In this document: positions 28,801 through 40,337 of the stretch, in pieces
How positions within the stretch are numbered: the stretch's first letter is position 1
Layout: each line of letters begins with the position of its first letter
Source of the DNA: Diorhabda sublineata
Lineage: Eukaryota; Arthropoda; Insecta; Coleoptera; Chrysomelidae
Direction of reading: 5' to 3'
Assembly (NCBI RefSeq): GCF_026230105.1
Contig: NC_079485.1
Span: 15,384,872 to 15,448,871, forward strand
DNA length: 64,000 bases
Notes under the pieces: generated by a model
Seen by the model: the letters and a program-made list of their open reading frames with translations, nothing else
Told to the model about the DNA's origin: nothing
The model's database searches: none
Program-made: the position numbers and the translations under genes

Positions 28801-31286
28801 TAGTTCCACGGGTGTCCCCGCCCTAATCCATGGAAACTCACCATAATTGGAGAAACTTCTGGTCGTCGCTAGCTTAGTTTCTACAGATCTAATTTTATGT
28901 ATTCCACTGAGCCGATACGTCTACTACTATTAGGGTTGTCTTAAAAGTTTCGGATATATGTTAGGAAAGATATTTGCGCGAGTGTTGAGAAATTTTCGAT
29001 AAAATTTCATCTATTCGTTTTGTTTCTGTTTGATAAACGTCTAAGTGGAAATGGAAAACATTGTATTAAGAGATTCTGCAGTCTGAACCTTCATTTATGA
29101 TCGAAAAATTTTGGGCAGCTGAATTCAAACGTGGTCGTACGAGCTTAACTAACACGAAGCGTTCAGGATGGTATTGGATGATCGTAGAATTGAGGTTAAA
29201 GAAATAGAAGAGGTTATAGGCATACCGACAGAACGCATTTGCTATAAACTGACAAAAGAATTATGCACACGTAAGCTATTCTATGTCGCCAAGTATATTT
29301 ACTACTTAATGTAGGTGTCTTAGAAGGATTATGTCTCAAAATATTTTCAGCCACCTGCAGGGAATTGTTTAATAAACAACTTATGTTTAAAGGACTTTTG
29401 TCTTACTATGACTATATTTTAATTTTATTCATGGTGTATTTGGTTATTTAGTTCGTGGTTGTGGTTATTAAACTCGAAGGTCATAAAAAGCGGATATGAA
29501 CCGACGCGAGTTTGATAGAAACCAAACTTATGTTTCTAATATTGTATAACATTTAAAAGTTAGTTTTTGTACACTTAGGAATTTATGTGGACAAGCATTC
29601 TCTATGATTAAATAAAGCTCGAATTGTTTACTACTAGTCTCAGATAATCAAGAACAGAGGCCACGAAAGAAAAATTATATACGAGGATAGTCCCAGAACT
29701 ACCTGGCCCCAACAAAGAAAAAGCAAAAGTTATAGAAAAAATATATTTATTTTTCAACGTGATCTACTTTTAGCTCTATACACTTTTCTCAGGGATGTTC
29801 TATAAGTTTGAGAAATCCCTTTTTAATGAGAATCATCAAGCTTTTTAAAATATCCATTATCTGCAGACATCACCTCTTCATTGATGGAAAATATTTGAAC
29901 ATCGAGCCATTTTTTCAAGTCTGCGATGTACCGCACTCTTTGAAATGCCTACTACATCTGCTAGCTCACACACTTTCAGTCGACGATCATCCAGTACCGT
30001 TTTGTGGATTTTCTTCAACATTTCTGTCACCTCATCAGTCATCAGTTCATTTGGTGGACCACTGCGATGCTGGTCTTCGCTCGTTTAAACTCTGCTGCCA
30101 AATATTTTACTGTACTGGTAACGAAGGAGTTTCTATAAGCAATTCTATATACAACTGTTAACTCTCTATATACATTTTCTTTCGTGGGCTCTGTTTTTGA
30201 TTATCTGAGACTAGAAGTAAACAATCCGAGCTTTGTTTAATTATAGAGAATGTTTACATGAATTCCTAAATGTGCAATAACTAATTTTTAAATGTTTAAC
30301 AATATTATGAACATAATTTTGGTTTCTATCAACGTTGTCCTCGCGTGGGTTCACCTTAGTTCATATTGGCCCCATATCATTATATCTATATCTATATACA
30401 TAGATAAAAAAATTGTGTCGATACAACTTGTTGAAGCTTAGAACTTGAGACAATCAATACTGACGGTATATTAAAGAAAAATTCCTGGCATTGACACACA
30501 AAGATATCGACATGCGGTTTTCACTATTTCAATGTCAATTTAGTTAACCTTTGAAAGACACTCTATCACAATATCTAAAATATAAGGAACAACGCTCTCT
30601 AGCATGACTTTTCTAATTAAATCGCTTAGAATTCATATATTTTGTACTGCTGGACAAAAGTTCTGCCAAAAAATATCAAGGTTTTCATTCTCCCCCTTAT
30701 TTGAAGAGATAGACTGAAATTTCCGGAATGAAAAAGCGCGGAATTTGTTGAAAAATTTGATTACAGAGGTGGATCTAAAATTATGGAAATTTCCACGTGT
30801 TTCTCGGGGCTACATTTTTTCCATACATAATTTCTGAAATATGGCCCACCCGGTACAGTTTACCTTATAAGTTGTATTTGAAAATAAACAACTTTGTTTT
30901 CAATAAAATAAATCTCCATATTTTTTAATTGTACATCGTACGTAGTGAATTTTGATATTAATTATGTCTCTTTTCGATTTCAAATTGTAATGATGGAAAG
31001 TCTTTTTGAATAGAATAAACAATGCACAATTCAAAATAACTAAAATGTATTATAAGTAAAATTAATGTATTTCTATATACTATATTATAAATATAAACTC
31101 ATCAAATAAATTCGAAACACATTCTTAAATCGATTTGACATGTATTACATTAGAAATCTATGCCAAGAATAATAATTTCTGCATTCGTATATCGACTCAA
31201 GAAAAAAATATTATATTACCTTTCCATATCGACTTGATTTTATCGGGGTCTTTTTTCACATGCTGATAATACTTGCGCGGTACCAT
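25722..31286 (-). CDS. TMEM179-like four-span membrane protein, paralog B (spliced gene)
   Basis: The minus-strand exons 31286-31220, 27205-26638, 26583-26449, 26113-25891 and 25832-25722 join with phases 1, 2, 2, 0 into 367 codons plus a TGA. The layout is a basic N terminus (22 aa), span 1 (TTTFLVIILNSLLSAYIFG), FNYRCILHG and a 120-residue outer loop with eight N-glycosylation sequons. Span 2 follows SCDLILF, span 3 ends GLENFCSKF, and span 4 is FLWSTQLAVTILRL before a charged tail. The pattern of four spans with RC after span 1, Cys before span 2 and Cys after span 3 resembles TMEM179/TMEM179B. I infer a glycosylated membrane protein with both ends inside. The gene lies head to head with Syt14, 9 kb away, and in tandem with paralog A. 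Confidence 0.85.
25891..26113 (-). CDS. Paralog B exon 4 (membrane span 4)
   Basis: The acceptor TTTTTTTAG is above 26113 (phase 2) and the donor GAA|GTAAGT below 25891 (phase 0). It encodes CSAYMGYF, YITSIFLWSTQLAVTILRLA and a polar tail with two more sequons. Confidence 0.88.
26449..26583 (-). CDS. Paralog B exon 3 (membrane span 3)
   Basis: The acceptor CTTTCTCAG is above 26583, the donor is GTAAGA, and it is phase 2 at both ends. It encodes WLMVYPVLIASVIMVILYII then MKQGLENFCSKFQHFTGYF. The intron before it is only 54 nt. Confidence 0.88.
26638..27205 (-). CDS. Paralog B exon 2 (spans 1 and 2, glycosylated loop)
   Basis: The acceptor TTATTTTCAG lies just above 27205. The first codon is completed in phase 1, and the exon ends in phase 2 at CAG|GTGGTA. 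It encodes LHTTTFLVIILNSLLSAYIF, FNYRCILHGQPIFD, eight N-x-S/T sites and SCDLILFVPLVSLIAAAAFG. The frame stays open up to an ATG at 27299, which I reject as the start because the homologous acceptor cuts it off. Confidence 0.88.
27320..27760. repeat. Degenerate tandem triplication in paralog B intron 1
   Basis: Three diverged units, starting about 27325, 27473 and 27642, each carry a GTTTAAAxxATC-type start, GGGCTAAAATTCCATAT-like middle and a TTACGAGG end. Period is about 120-170 bp with indels. Confidence 0.45.
28085..28348. mobile_element. MITE with GGTTTGTTC ends and TAATA duplication
   Basis: The left end is GGTTTGTTCAAATCC and the right end, inverted, GGTTTGTTCCAACC. The flanks are TAATA on both sides (28080-28084 and 28349-28353), an exact 5-bp duplication. 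The ends match the element at 12541-12934. No coding capacity. Confidence 0.72.
28920..29295 (+). pseudogene. Mariner transposase N-terminal relic
   Basis: The plus strand reads IEKFWAAEFKRGRTSLTNTK, then MVLDDRRIEVKEIEEVIGIP and ERICYKLTKELCTRKLF. This is the helix-turn-helix half of a mariner transposase with frameshifts. The catalytic half is absent. Confidence 0.65.
29494..29678. repeat. Left arm of a ~180-bp inverted repeat
   Basis: From ATATGAACCGACGCGAG to GGCCACGAAAGAAAAATTATA this arm matches the reverse complement of 30174-30353 over nearly its whole length with scattered changes. The two arms flank a mariner relic. Confidence 0.8.
29680..30172 (-). mobile_element. Mariner relic nested between inverted-repeat arms
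   Basis: The 3' end TACGAGGATAGTCCCAGAAC is at 29680. The minus strand reads KRAKTS, an MLKKIHKTVLDDRRLKVCEL block and a GISKSAVHR block, then after a deletion a 3' remnant. The 5' end of the mariner is missing. It is the same family as copy 1 at 8820. Confidence 0.75.
30174..30353. repeat. Right arm of the ~180-bp inverted repeat
   Basis: This is the reverse-complement partner of 29494-29678. The outer end reads CTCGCGTGGGTTCA, matching the ACCGACGCGAG outer end of the left arm. Confidence 0.8.
31220..31286 (-). CDS. Paralog B exon 1 (start codon)
   Basis: GCAAAATGG is a good start context. Twenty-two codons, beginning MVPRKYYQHVKKDPD and ending SIWK, are followed by a split G and the donor GTAATA. 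Length, phase and the YYQ...KD pattern match exon 1 of paralog A. Confidence 0.83.
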
Positions 31287-32619
31287 TTTGCCACTTCCGG
31301 ACAATTCATACAAACAAAACAACTCTCCGCTAAACGCGCTACTGAAAGGATTACAAAATCAAACGTAAATAAATATTACAGCATTATTATTTAAAGATTT
31401 AACCATCCGATTTGTTAATCGGCCTTCAGTATCGCACGTCACACCCAAACATCTATTATAGGCAACCAATTTGACTCGAGTTCGACGAGAGAATGTATCC
31501 GAAAAGATCTGGTGAACGTATTATTTGTATTCTCCGTTGCCGTGGGGATTATTTGTCTGCTGTCCGTTTACGGGAGTAACGTCAAGGGTGGATGTGGTGG
31601 GAAGTTTACGGGTATCTATTGAATTAAAGTAAATTTATTTCTAGATATTGTTCGTATTTAATTCATTCATCCAACGATTTTTTTAGATACCACTATGATT
31701 GATCTTTTTAATATAATGTGCATCTTTTATCAGGTGTTTAATTATCAAAATTAAAGATAATTACATGCAACGCTCAATTTAGCTTTATCAATCTTACTAA
31801 AGCGTCCGTCAACGCCATGAACGAACGTTTTATAATTGGAGATGAATTGACATTAGCTCAGGTGCGGACTAAGCTAAATTGTGATATTTTGTATACATAG
31901 TAAGAACGCGAGATTTTTATCATAGTGGAGTGGAATAACGATTTATACATCACTTTTATGGAGCCATACCAAAGGAGTCCAAAGGATCAAAATTAAGTAG
32001 TTAACGCATTCAATTGGATCACGTCCATTTTGTAGTAGACGCAGCGAGCAACTGTATAAATCGAGAGTATGGATAGCACTCCAGCCGTCTCTATTCGCAA
32101 ATACTCTAAAAGGAGCCTCGCGAGAGTCTGGAGCGGTCATAATAACAAAAAACCGGAAATTTTGAACTTTATGAAGGAAAGAGGAAGCCGTTCAAAGTAC
32201 GAATTTATAGGAATCTTAGATTAGTTCAGGCAATATTGCCAAATATAGTAGCAAACAATAATAGTAAAGTATATTTCGTGATTTGTTCAATAAACTTAAT
32301 GAGATGAAGGAAAAACCTGTATTAGGTATATAAATATATTAGTGCACTGTCGTATTTACTCAATTACTTTCTATTGTGTTTGAAAATTTACTTGATATAG
32401 AAAAATAAATGATGCTGCCATAATAATAGAAATAAAATATTTTTGTAACTTTGTACCTATAAAAAAATTACACAATTTATATATTACCTCCAATATAAAC
32501 CATACACCATATAAACATGAATTCTTTACTTTTACTACGTCAGTTAAATATATTAAACTCAACTCTTAAATTTTTATTATGATTCTATATTATGAAACAA
32601 AATACTTCTAGTAGGTACC
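31287..32619. other. Upstream region of paralog B
   Basis: It probably contains the 5' untranslated region and promoter of paralog B. No clear TATA or initiator can be singled out. A more CG-containing patch lies near 31420-31620. Confidence 0.4.
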
Positions 32620-34283
32620 AAACGAGGATGGTTCCAGAAGTACCTGGCTTGACCTAGAGATCGCGGTAGTTGCTTGAAAAATACCACTGTACTAGAAAGT
32701 ACACAATTTATACAGCACATGTTTCAAATTTGAAGATTCCACGTTGTTTAGTATTCGTTTGGCAGCCATCAATAGTGAACGTTTTCAGCGACTTTGTAAA
32801 CTATTGTTTGGTGTCATGTGTTAAACAATTGAAACGAGAAATTTTGAAATCTTGAAGACGCATTCTTAGTTTAATTTTCAACTTGAGTCTTCCATATGAA
32901 TAGTCTGATTTGAAAAAAAATCACTCACAATTCACAAGTAAATGAAATTTACAAAGGTATCTTGAAACGAATCCAGAATTGGGTTTTTTATGATACTGTT
33001 TTATTTCTTTTTATGGAATTATCCACTCATTTTTATCATATACATTGATTGTAACACAAAAATAGTTATTTTTGGTCATTAAAATATAAATTTAAATTTT
33101 ATTATGAAATTTTTCCACTAAAAATTCTTCTTTTTTCAGAGATTTACGTGAAACATTCCATATTTCTTCAAAAAGCCGTGTCGCACTGCATTTTCAACAT
33201 CTCGTTTCGATTCAAATTTTTTTCCAGGCCATGGATCTAAATAAATAGAAATCTGACGGTACAAGCTCGGGACTAAATGCTGGATGTGGTAGGAGCTCAA
33301 TATCTCCAATTTCTTTGATCTTATTCCGCGTAACTTTCACAGTATGTGATTTAGCATTGTTTTTCTGCAAAAAACCCGCTTTCAGTTGACAAAACCTGGA
33401 TATTCCTCTGATATAATCTCGTACACTCACTTAAGCTGTATACTTCATACCTCGACATTGATATCTCGATCATCTGAAATGATTTAGAAACACAATAAAC
33501 CTTCAAAATTCCACCAGACAACAATAAGACTTTCCACTTGAATCAACTTCTCTTTGCGACAGATTCTAATAATTGTTTTTTGTCTAATTTTACACGTTCG
33601 GGTTGTTAAGATAAATTTAAACGACATTTAAATAAGTTTAAACGACATACCACAAAGCAATATTGAATTATTGTCAACTGAAAGTGGGCGTGCTAGCAGA
33701 CATACTAGGTATTTCAAAAAGTGTGCATATCAACTGAAAATTTGTTCATGAGGAAGATGGGTGCCGCGTTCCCCAATGGAACTGTTTGGTAATGTTCCAT
33801 AGAAATAAAGTCGAATTTTCGCGCCGTTTCATAACCATGGATAGGACGTGGGTCTATAACTTCACACCTGAAACAAAAGAACAATCAAAACAATGGACTG
33901 AAAAGAGAGAACCGGCTCCAAAGAAGGCAAAGAACGTTCCAAGAAGAAAGCGAGGTTTCATCAAGACAATGCACCAACTCACTCATCCATTATTGCAATG
34001 GCCAAAATTAATGAATCAAAGTTTGAATTGCTATCTCATGCATCTTATTCGCTCTCGGATTATTTTCTGTTCCCAAAGATTTTTCAACAATGAAGAGGTG
34101 ATATCGGCAGTTAATGTTTATTTCAATGAGCTTGACGATTCTTATTATAAAAAGAGTAGCGAATTTATTGAACATCGCCGGGAAATGTGTATTGAGGATA
34201 TTAAGTTGAAAAATGAATATATTATTTTCCAAAATTTTTTTGGTTTCTTTGTTGGATCAGATTCTTCTGGGACCATCCTCGTA
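32620..34283 (+). mobile_element. Mariner of the TCCCAGAAG family, interrupted
   Basis: It opens with AACGAGGATGGTTCCAGAAG and ends CTTCTGGGACCATCCTCGTA at 34283. The 5' leader runs to about 32870. The transposase resumes at about 33660 with a GISKSVH-like block, FSRRFITMDRTWVYNFTPET, KEQSKQWT, then a frameshifted HQDNA-type block and FFNNEEVISAVNVYF. The gap of about 0.8 kb holds another transposase fragment on the opposite strand. Confidence 0.75.
33105..33440 (-). pseudogene. Mariner transposase C-terminal fragment, inside another mariner
   Basis: The minus strand reads QKNNAKSHTVKVTRNKIKEI, LLPHPAFSPELVPSDFYLFR (catalytic region around SPELVPSDF) and, in another frame, a piece corresponding to the usual ESKRDVENAVRDFF end. 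It belongs to a different mariner subfamily from its host element. Confidence 0.7.
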
Positions 34284-35944
34284 GACCAATTTATAGAAAA
34301 CGGCGTGGTCCTCATGTTATCCGGATTTTCAGTACTAGGAATATCCATGGCTCGGTGTTGCTATCTAGAGAGTAGAGATGAACATTTTGACATAAAGCAT
34401 ACAACCTAAAATCCCTCGATCACATCACCGACCTGGCGATCACAAGTGAGGTAATTAAGCGTCTGTGAAATGAACCACTACCACTACCTTCGTTTCAATT
34501 TCCAGAGGTTTCAATTCTTTTCCTTTTGACTTTCTCTTTTGGAAATTTTCTTATTTAATTCAAGTTGAGAATTTTGTTTTTAGCGAAGGTTTATTATACT
34601 CAATTACACATATAATATAAAAATTATCAGTCTACTTCGTTATTAACACCTACCGAAGTATTTCTCCATAGTAAGTCCAATGTTATATGTATGAACGTTC
34701 TTCAGTTGTACGAAAAAAGTCTTAAATGTTTCGATTATTGTTTATTAGACATTTAATTCAAATTTAAAAATAAAGGTCCGAAAATGTTTATACTGATAGT
34801 ATTTTCGATAGTCAGACATGATAAAGATTCAATTTCTGCTATTATCATTAAATTTAGTAGAAAAAGAAGGTATCTAAGTAGAATCAATTGTAAACATTCA
34901 GTGTCAATAGTAAAAGGCTCAATATTTAGCCTTCTGTTGCAACTGCAACTAACAAAGCTCTATATTCATGTCACGTGTCAATTTGAAGATTGATTCTTCA
35001 ATCGAATGAATTCAGAGAAGATTCCTGAACACCACAATTCTAAATTGATTAATTTCCCGCTGATGAATACATCAACAAGTAAATAAAAGCTCAGAATATA
35101 AATTGAAAAGAGCATACTATGGTTTTTGATTTGCTACAATCCCACAACATAATGTTTTGATTAAAAAGAAGTCTAATTTTTTTAGATTTGCTCACAAACA
35201 AACAACGAAGTACGCAATGTTTATTTTTGCATAAACTGCAAAATAGGATGGACAAATGCTCATGCTTAAGGACCTGAAGTTTTATATTTCAATCGCGAAT
35301 TAACTCTTCTCGTGACAATAGCGCTTAACTTTCGTTCTCAATAATTACAATCTACAAAGATTTGTACCGAATGAAGGGAATTGATTGTTAGCATATAGTA
35401 CGTATTAATAAAAACAGTACTCCTCAAGCTAGTCCTCCAGATATAAATCCATGAGATTTTTTGGAATGACAATATTTTTTTCTCAATGCACTTAAAACCA
35501 CTTGTACTAATCTTAAAAAAGTGTAATGTGAGACTGTAAGATAATTCGATTATGTATTTTTTATTTATTAATTGATTTGATTCGAAGAATTTTTGGTACA
35601 ACCTTGGATCTCAAAGTGGATTAACTGTCCAATAAATTTATTATTTAATTAAGTTAATTGCTCATACACTTTCCATGTCACTTTGTGAATAACTAGATTA
35701 GAAAATAAATTCCAACTACATGAGCGTAACTATGTGGGCTAATTTTCCACAACCAAAAAATACTTGAGTTGAACTGCCACACTATAGCACTGTCAATGAA
35801 ATAGATGACAGATAGCGCTAAAACTCAGAACTTAATAACAACAAAAATTGAGTAAAAAAGATTTATTTGAAGGTTCAAAATTTGATTTTTGATATACTAC
35901 CCAACAAGTCCATCAATTTATAAATAGAATTTTAAAAAGCCTCG
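34284..35944. other. Intergenic AT-rich DNA, nothing recognised
   Basis: No coding, RNA or transposon signature that I can support. Small open frames look random. Confidence 0.5.
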
Positions 35945-36430
35945 AAGAACAAAACTTATGACATTTCTAAAGCTTTCGACAAAGTCTGGCACAAACGGCT
36001 GCCTCATAAGCTCCGGTGTTCCATAAGGTAATATTTTTAGACCGCTGACCTTTCTACTCTACAAAGTTGATTGACTGAAACTAATAATATAAAATTGCCT
36101 CATTTACTAACGATGTAGCGGTTATTGCTGTAAACAAAGATTCTATAAAAGCCTCCCAAGATATACAACATCACCTTGATATATTTGGCAAGACAAAATT
36201 AACTCAAATGACCATTACAAAACGACACCACACCTGTAACGATGAATAACGTACGCATAGCAACAGTAATAGAAGCAAGATAACTTGGTCTAAGACCAGA
36301 AAAGAAAACTCTGATTATTGGTATTACTGGTAATTGTACTGGCCCTTATGATGAAAATCAAAGTTGAATATACGTAATCAAACACGTCGGACGAAATCTA
36401 TCAAACCACTGCGTCACGTTATGAACGCAA
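35945..36430 (+). pseudogene. Jockey-like LINE relic
   Basis: The plus strand contains YDISKAFDKVWHKRLPHKL, then in a shifted frame a SSGVP block followed by the F(T)NDVAVIA palm motif and DIQHHLDIFGKTKLT. These are reverse transcriptase motifs in correct order but with stops and shifts. Confidence 0.68.
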
Positions 36431-39400
36431 CATGAAAACAACCTAATAGAGAAGGTTCCGCTACAAGAAGACTTGGTAGAACTTGGCCCCAAGATCTACT
36501 TCAAAACTAAACCAATACAGAATAAGGTGAAAAATCGTTGGATGTTTTCTTATCATGCTCAAAACTTTCCTCAATATTGACACGGATCCAGGGGGCAATT
36601 GAAATTGAAAATTTGCAAACATTACACAACGCGTAAGCAATTGAGGCAGTGAAACGCGCTCACAATTGGATACGGTTAAATTGAGATAGAGCTGTATTTG
36701 TATGAAAAAGATCCATTTTGAAGAAGTCTAAATGCGTGCTTGAGCAAGGAGTACTTGAGACACAATTATTAGAATCAACTCAACCATACTCAACTACTTT
36801 GTGTGAATCAAAACACTTTTTCTTTACCTGTGGTACGCCTGTGAATTTAATTGAAACTCTTGGGAGTTTATTCTATAATTAATAAATTCCAGTGATACTC
36901 GTTAAATTATATGAAGGATAACGACGAGACAGCAAGTCTTTGAGTGTTATTCCCAATCATCAATACTCCAGAAAAAACTAACTTTTCAATTGAGATCAGA
37001 AAAAATGTTAAAATTATTGGGTTTTTAAAACGTAGTTTTCTTATTGATTCGCGAGTTTTTGAACAATAAAAGTCTTTCGCGTTGATAACCAGATTTAGCA
37101 CAATACGACTTTTCAATATCAAAATATGCTAGAAGGGACACGTTTTGAGACAATTATGGCTAATATAGAGCAGATGAAAGCCTCGAAGAAATGTGTTTAG
37201 AAAGGTGGAGCTGAACTGGAAGATGTTGCTTAAATATATTTCAATTAATTTGAATCAAATCAGGATAGCTGGCTGGACATTTCCCAAATGAAAGTTAAGA
37301 CTTCCTTTGAGAAATATGGAAATGGAAAAAATATTTCTGATGAAGAAGTTAACTTCTATCCAATCTTCAGTTCGCATATTCATATAATTTTGATAAAACG
37401 TACTGGGAAACTGTCAGACCAGTATTCTACTACAAAAACAACTAAGGCACCATAAAAAATCAATGAGGTTGAAACAGCTTCTAGAAAAAGCAATAGATGC
37501 CAGAAATGAAATTCTAATAGGAAGTATATCAGTAAATGACTTGATGAATGATGAAAATAAGGGACAATGAAAATCATATTTGAAAAGATCATGGACCAGA
37601 CGAGGCATTTTCTTCTTTAGTAGGACAAATTTGTCCCGTTCGATAAGTCGATCCAGCAACTCAAATCTGGAGCTTCCAACATTATATTAGCTTCTTGATG
37701 ATATTGGTGAGGTGCTAGACATAATAAATATAAAAAAATGGTTTTTGAAACTAATAATATTGTTGTTGGAACCGATCTCATTAATCAGAATTAACTGTAG
37801 AAGTGAAAACAAAGTTTTTTGTGTATCTGAGTCGAATAAATATAAATAATTTTCTGAGTTTGTTATTCCTGCAGCTTGTTATGAGGCTCCTCTTACAGAG
37901 AATGAATCTTTATTCATCAGTTGTGATGAAATTTTTAAGATTTTGTGTGAGGAATTATCAAGAGAAGTACCTTATCATTCGTTATGTTACATTTTCATTT
38001 TGTATTTAGTAGGATAATTCACGTTATTTTTTGACAACACCTCGTAGCTAGAGCATAATTTTCATTATATTACGTTTACATATTTCAAAAATTATTGCAG
38101 ATTCTCGGGAATCTAATTTTCATACTTAGATATTTCCGGTTGAAGAAGTTGAGGAAATGACTTTAATTTCACAGAAACTTCATATGAGTCGTGTTAAGAA
38201 CGGAAACCAAACACATTTCAACATATATCCGAAATTAGGTCAAATCTATTGACCCTGTGTTAAAGCAACAGGTTAGAAGAGACTCAAAATGCTCAATATA
38301 AATTCAAAAACAAAATAATATTGTTAATACTAAACACATAATAAGTATATATTCACTATAATATTTATTTATGTATCTTTTGCTGATCGGAATAAGTTTT
38401 TAGTGAAATTACAAATATCCTTCAAGGATTTTTACGCAAGCGTGTCACAACAACGGCGTAGTTGTTTGTGCTTTAGAAGGAAAAAGACACAGTCTTATTA
38501 TCTAAATAAAACTTTGCGTACGAAAAATATGATAAAAAAAAATCGTTTATTAGAATTCTTTGCCTGAGTGTCAATCGGTTTCTCATCCTCAACCAATTTT
38601 GTCCAATTTTAAATCAGTTTTCAAAGTTACTAAATTATCATCAAAGATATATTTAAACACGAGAAATTATTTGATACTTTATTCTCACTTGAATCAAAAC
38701 TAAATATTATTTTCGAAATCCATGCTTCACGACAAACGTAATGGATTCAATGGATTCAATGGATTCTCAACATATGAGGCACTATTTGAAATAGATGAAG
38801 CATGACTCATTTCTGCTGCAAATAACACCATTAAATGATGGTTATTCGTAATGGAAACTATTATTTGAAAAACTAAACAAAAAATTGAACAAATACGAAA
38901 TCATCATCGACTCCTTTATGTGACTGAACGTTGCAGTTATCAGCTCGCTCATTTACTGAAAAGCAGTTACTCTACTACCTTATGGACAACGATAATTCAA
39001 TAATAGTATAAAACGATGATAAAGTTGCTGATCTCATGGATTTTCAAGACGTAATCGAAGATTTATATGACCAAATAAAGATAAAAATATATGGAGTAAA
39101 CCAGAAACATGCAATCGGGATTATCGATGGTGAAGCAGACAAAATGGTAAAGATGTAATTCATTGGAGTAGATCTGAGAAATTATTATTTTAGTATAATT
39201 GAATGTGAACTGTTTTTTATTTAAACCATAATTTATTTTCTTCTTTTTAGTGTAACTAACACTAAAAACGTGTTTCTCGGTGCTTTCAAACTTTATTTTA
39301 TTTTTGTTTTAGTTCAATTACTATTTTTAAGGCCGTTTTTTATATGTACAGACTTATTAATGGTTGCATCTCGAATTTGAAAATCTGGCACTGCGCGCTT

Positions 39401-40303
39401 TCGTAGTTCATCCACTAGCTCCATCTTTTTTACTCTCATGCAATGGATCAAATAAGGATAAAGGGATTTTTTTATCCAGTAATTACACTGTCGACAGTCT
39501 TTGACAAGTGTACAAAGTTTAAATCTGATCGCTCAAAGTAGGGCAACATCTAAACCAAAAAGTTAGTTATAAATATACAGGCGGAACTAATAAAAACGTG
39601 TTGAGAAAGTATCTTGAGATCGTTTTTGCGAAGTCAGACGCATATAATCAAATCATAACATTTACAAGACATTGTTTGAAATGCACGTGGAACAAATCAA
39701 TTAATAATGTGTTTGGCGACCCCGTAACTCAATCTATTCTTGTAAATGACCAGGCATTGACAATGAGGGTGGGCAATATCTGGTTGTAGCACCTCGTTTC
39801 AAAAAACTTAAACATCGTGGTTGAAAAGGGTTGATAAATAATATAGAGTATTAATAACGACTCCTAAGGGATTCTTCATATGTTTAATTTTGGTTTAAAG
39901 GAATATTCATTGATGCGCTTGTAGTTTTTTTTCATAACTAGATTTTATCCTACGTACTCCTTAGAACAGTAATTTTCATTTAGAACCAATCTCACTGAAT
40001 CGATTTACAATTATTGAGTTAATGGAATTTAAAACCGTTTTAGTCGCAGGACAAAATCCTTATCAATTATAAGATATTCCCCGTTGCTACGTTACTGTTG
40101 AAAGGGCAACAGGACAATCCATGCGCCACAAGACCAAGGAAAACACTCAACACAGTACGCATCGAAATCCAGTACAATGAAGGCGTTTTCATCAATGCGT
40201 GAGTTGTCTGTGATTTTGTTCGTTCACTTTGATTAAAAATAATAATAAAGGCAGTTTAATAATGTGAAAATTAATAAAGAAAATTCTCTTTTAACCCAAA
40301 ATA
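36431..40303. other. Intergenic region upstream of Syt14
   Basis: Mostly unassigned AT-rich DNA. The last few hundred bases should hold the Syt14 promoter and 5' leader. A short GGATTCAAT triplet repeat lies at 38743-38767. Confidence 0.45.
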
Positions 40304-40337
40304 ATGGTTGTCATAACAAGTCATAGCTACATTGGAG
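40304..40337 (+). CDS. Syt14: Syt14 exon 1 (start codon microexon)
   Basis: ATG GTT GTC in the context ATAATGG follows an in-frame TAA at 40292-40294. It encodes MVVITSHSYIG plus a split G, then the donor GAG|GTAAGT. The split G plus AT of exon 2 makes Asp, giving YIGDGGTMLGAIAG. Phase and signal quality fit well, but 7.5 kb separate it from exon 2, so this is a strong prediction, not a proof. Confidence 0.68.
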
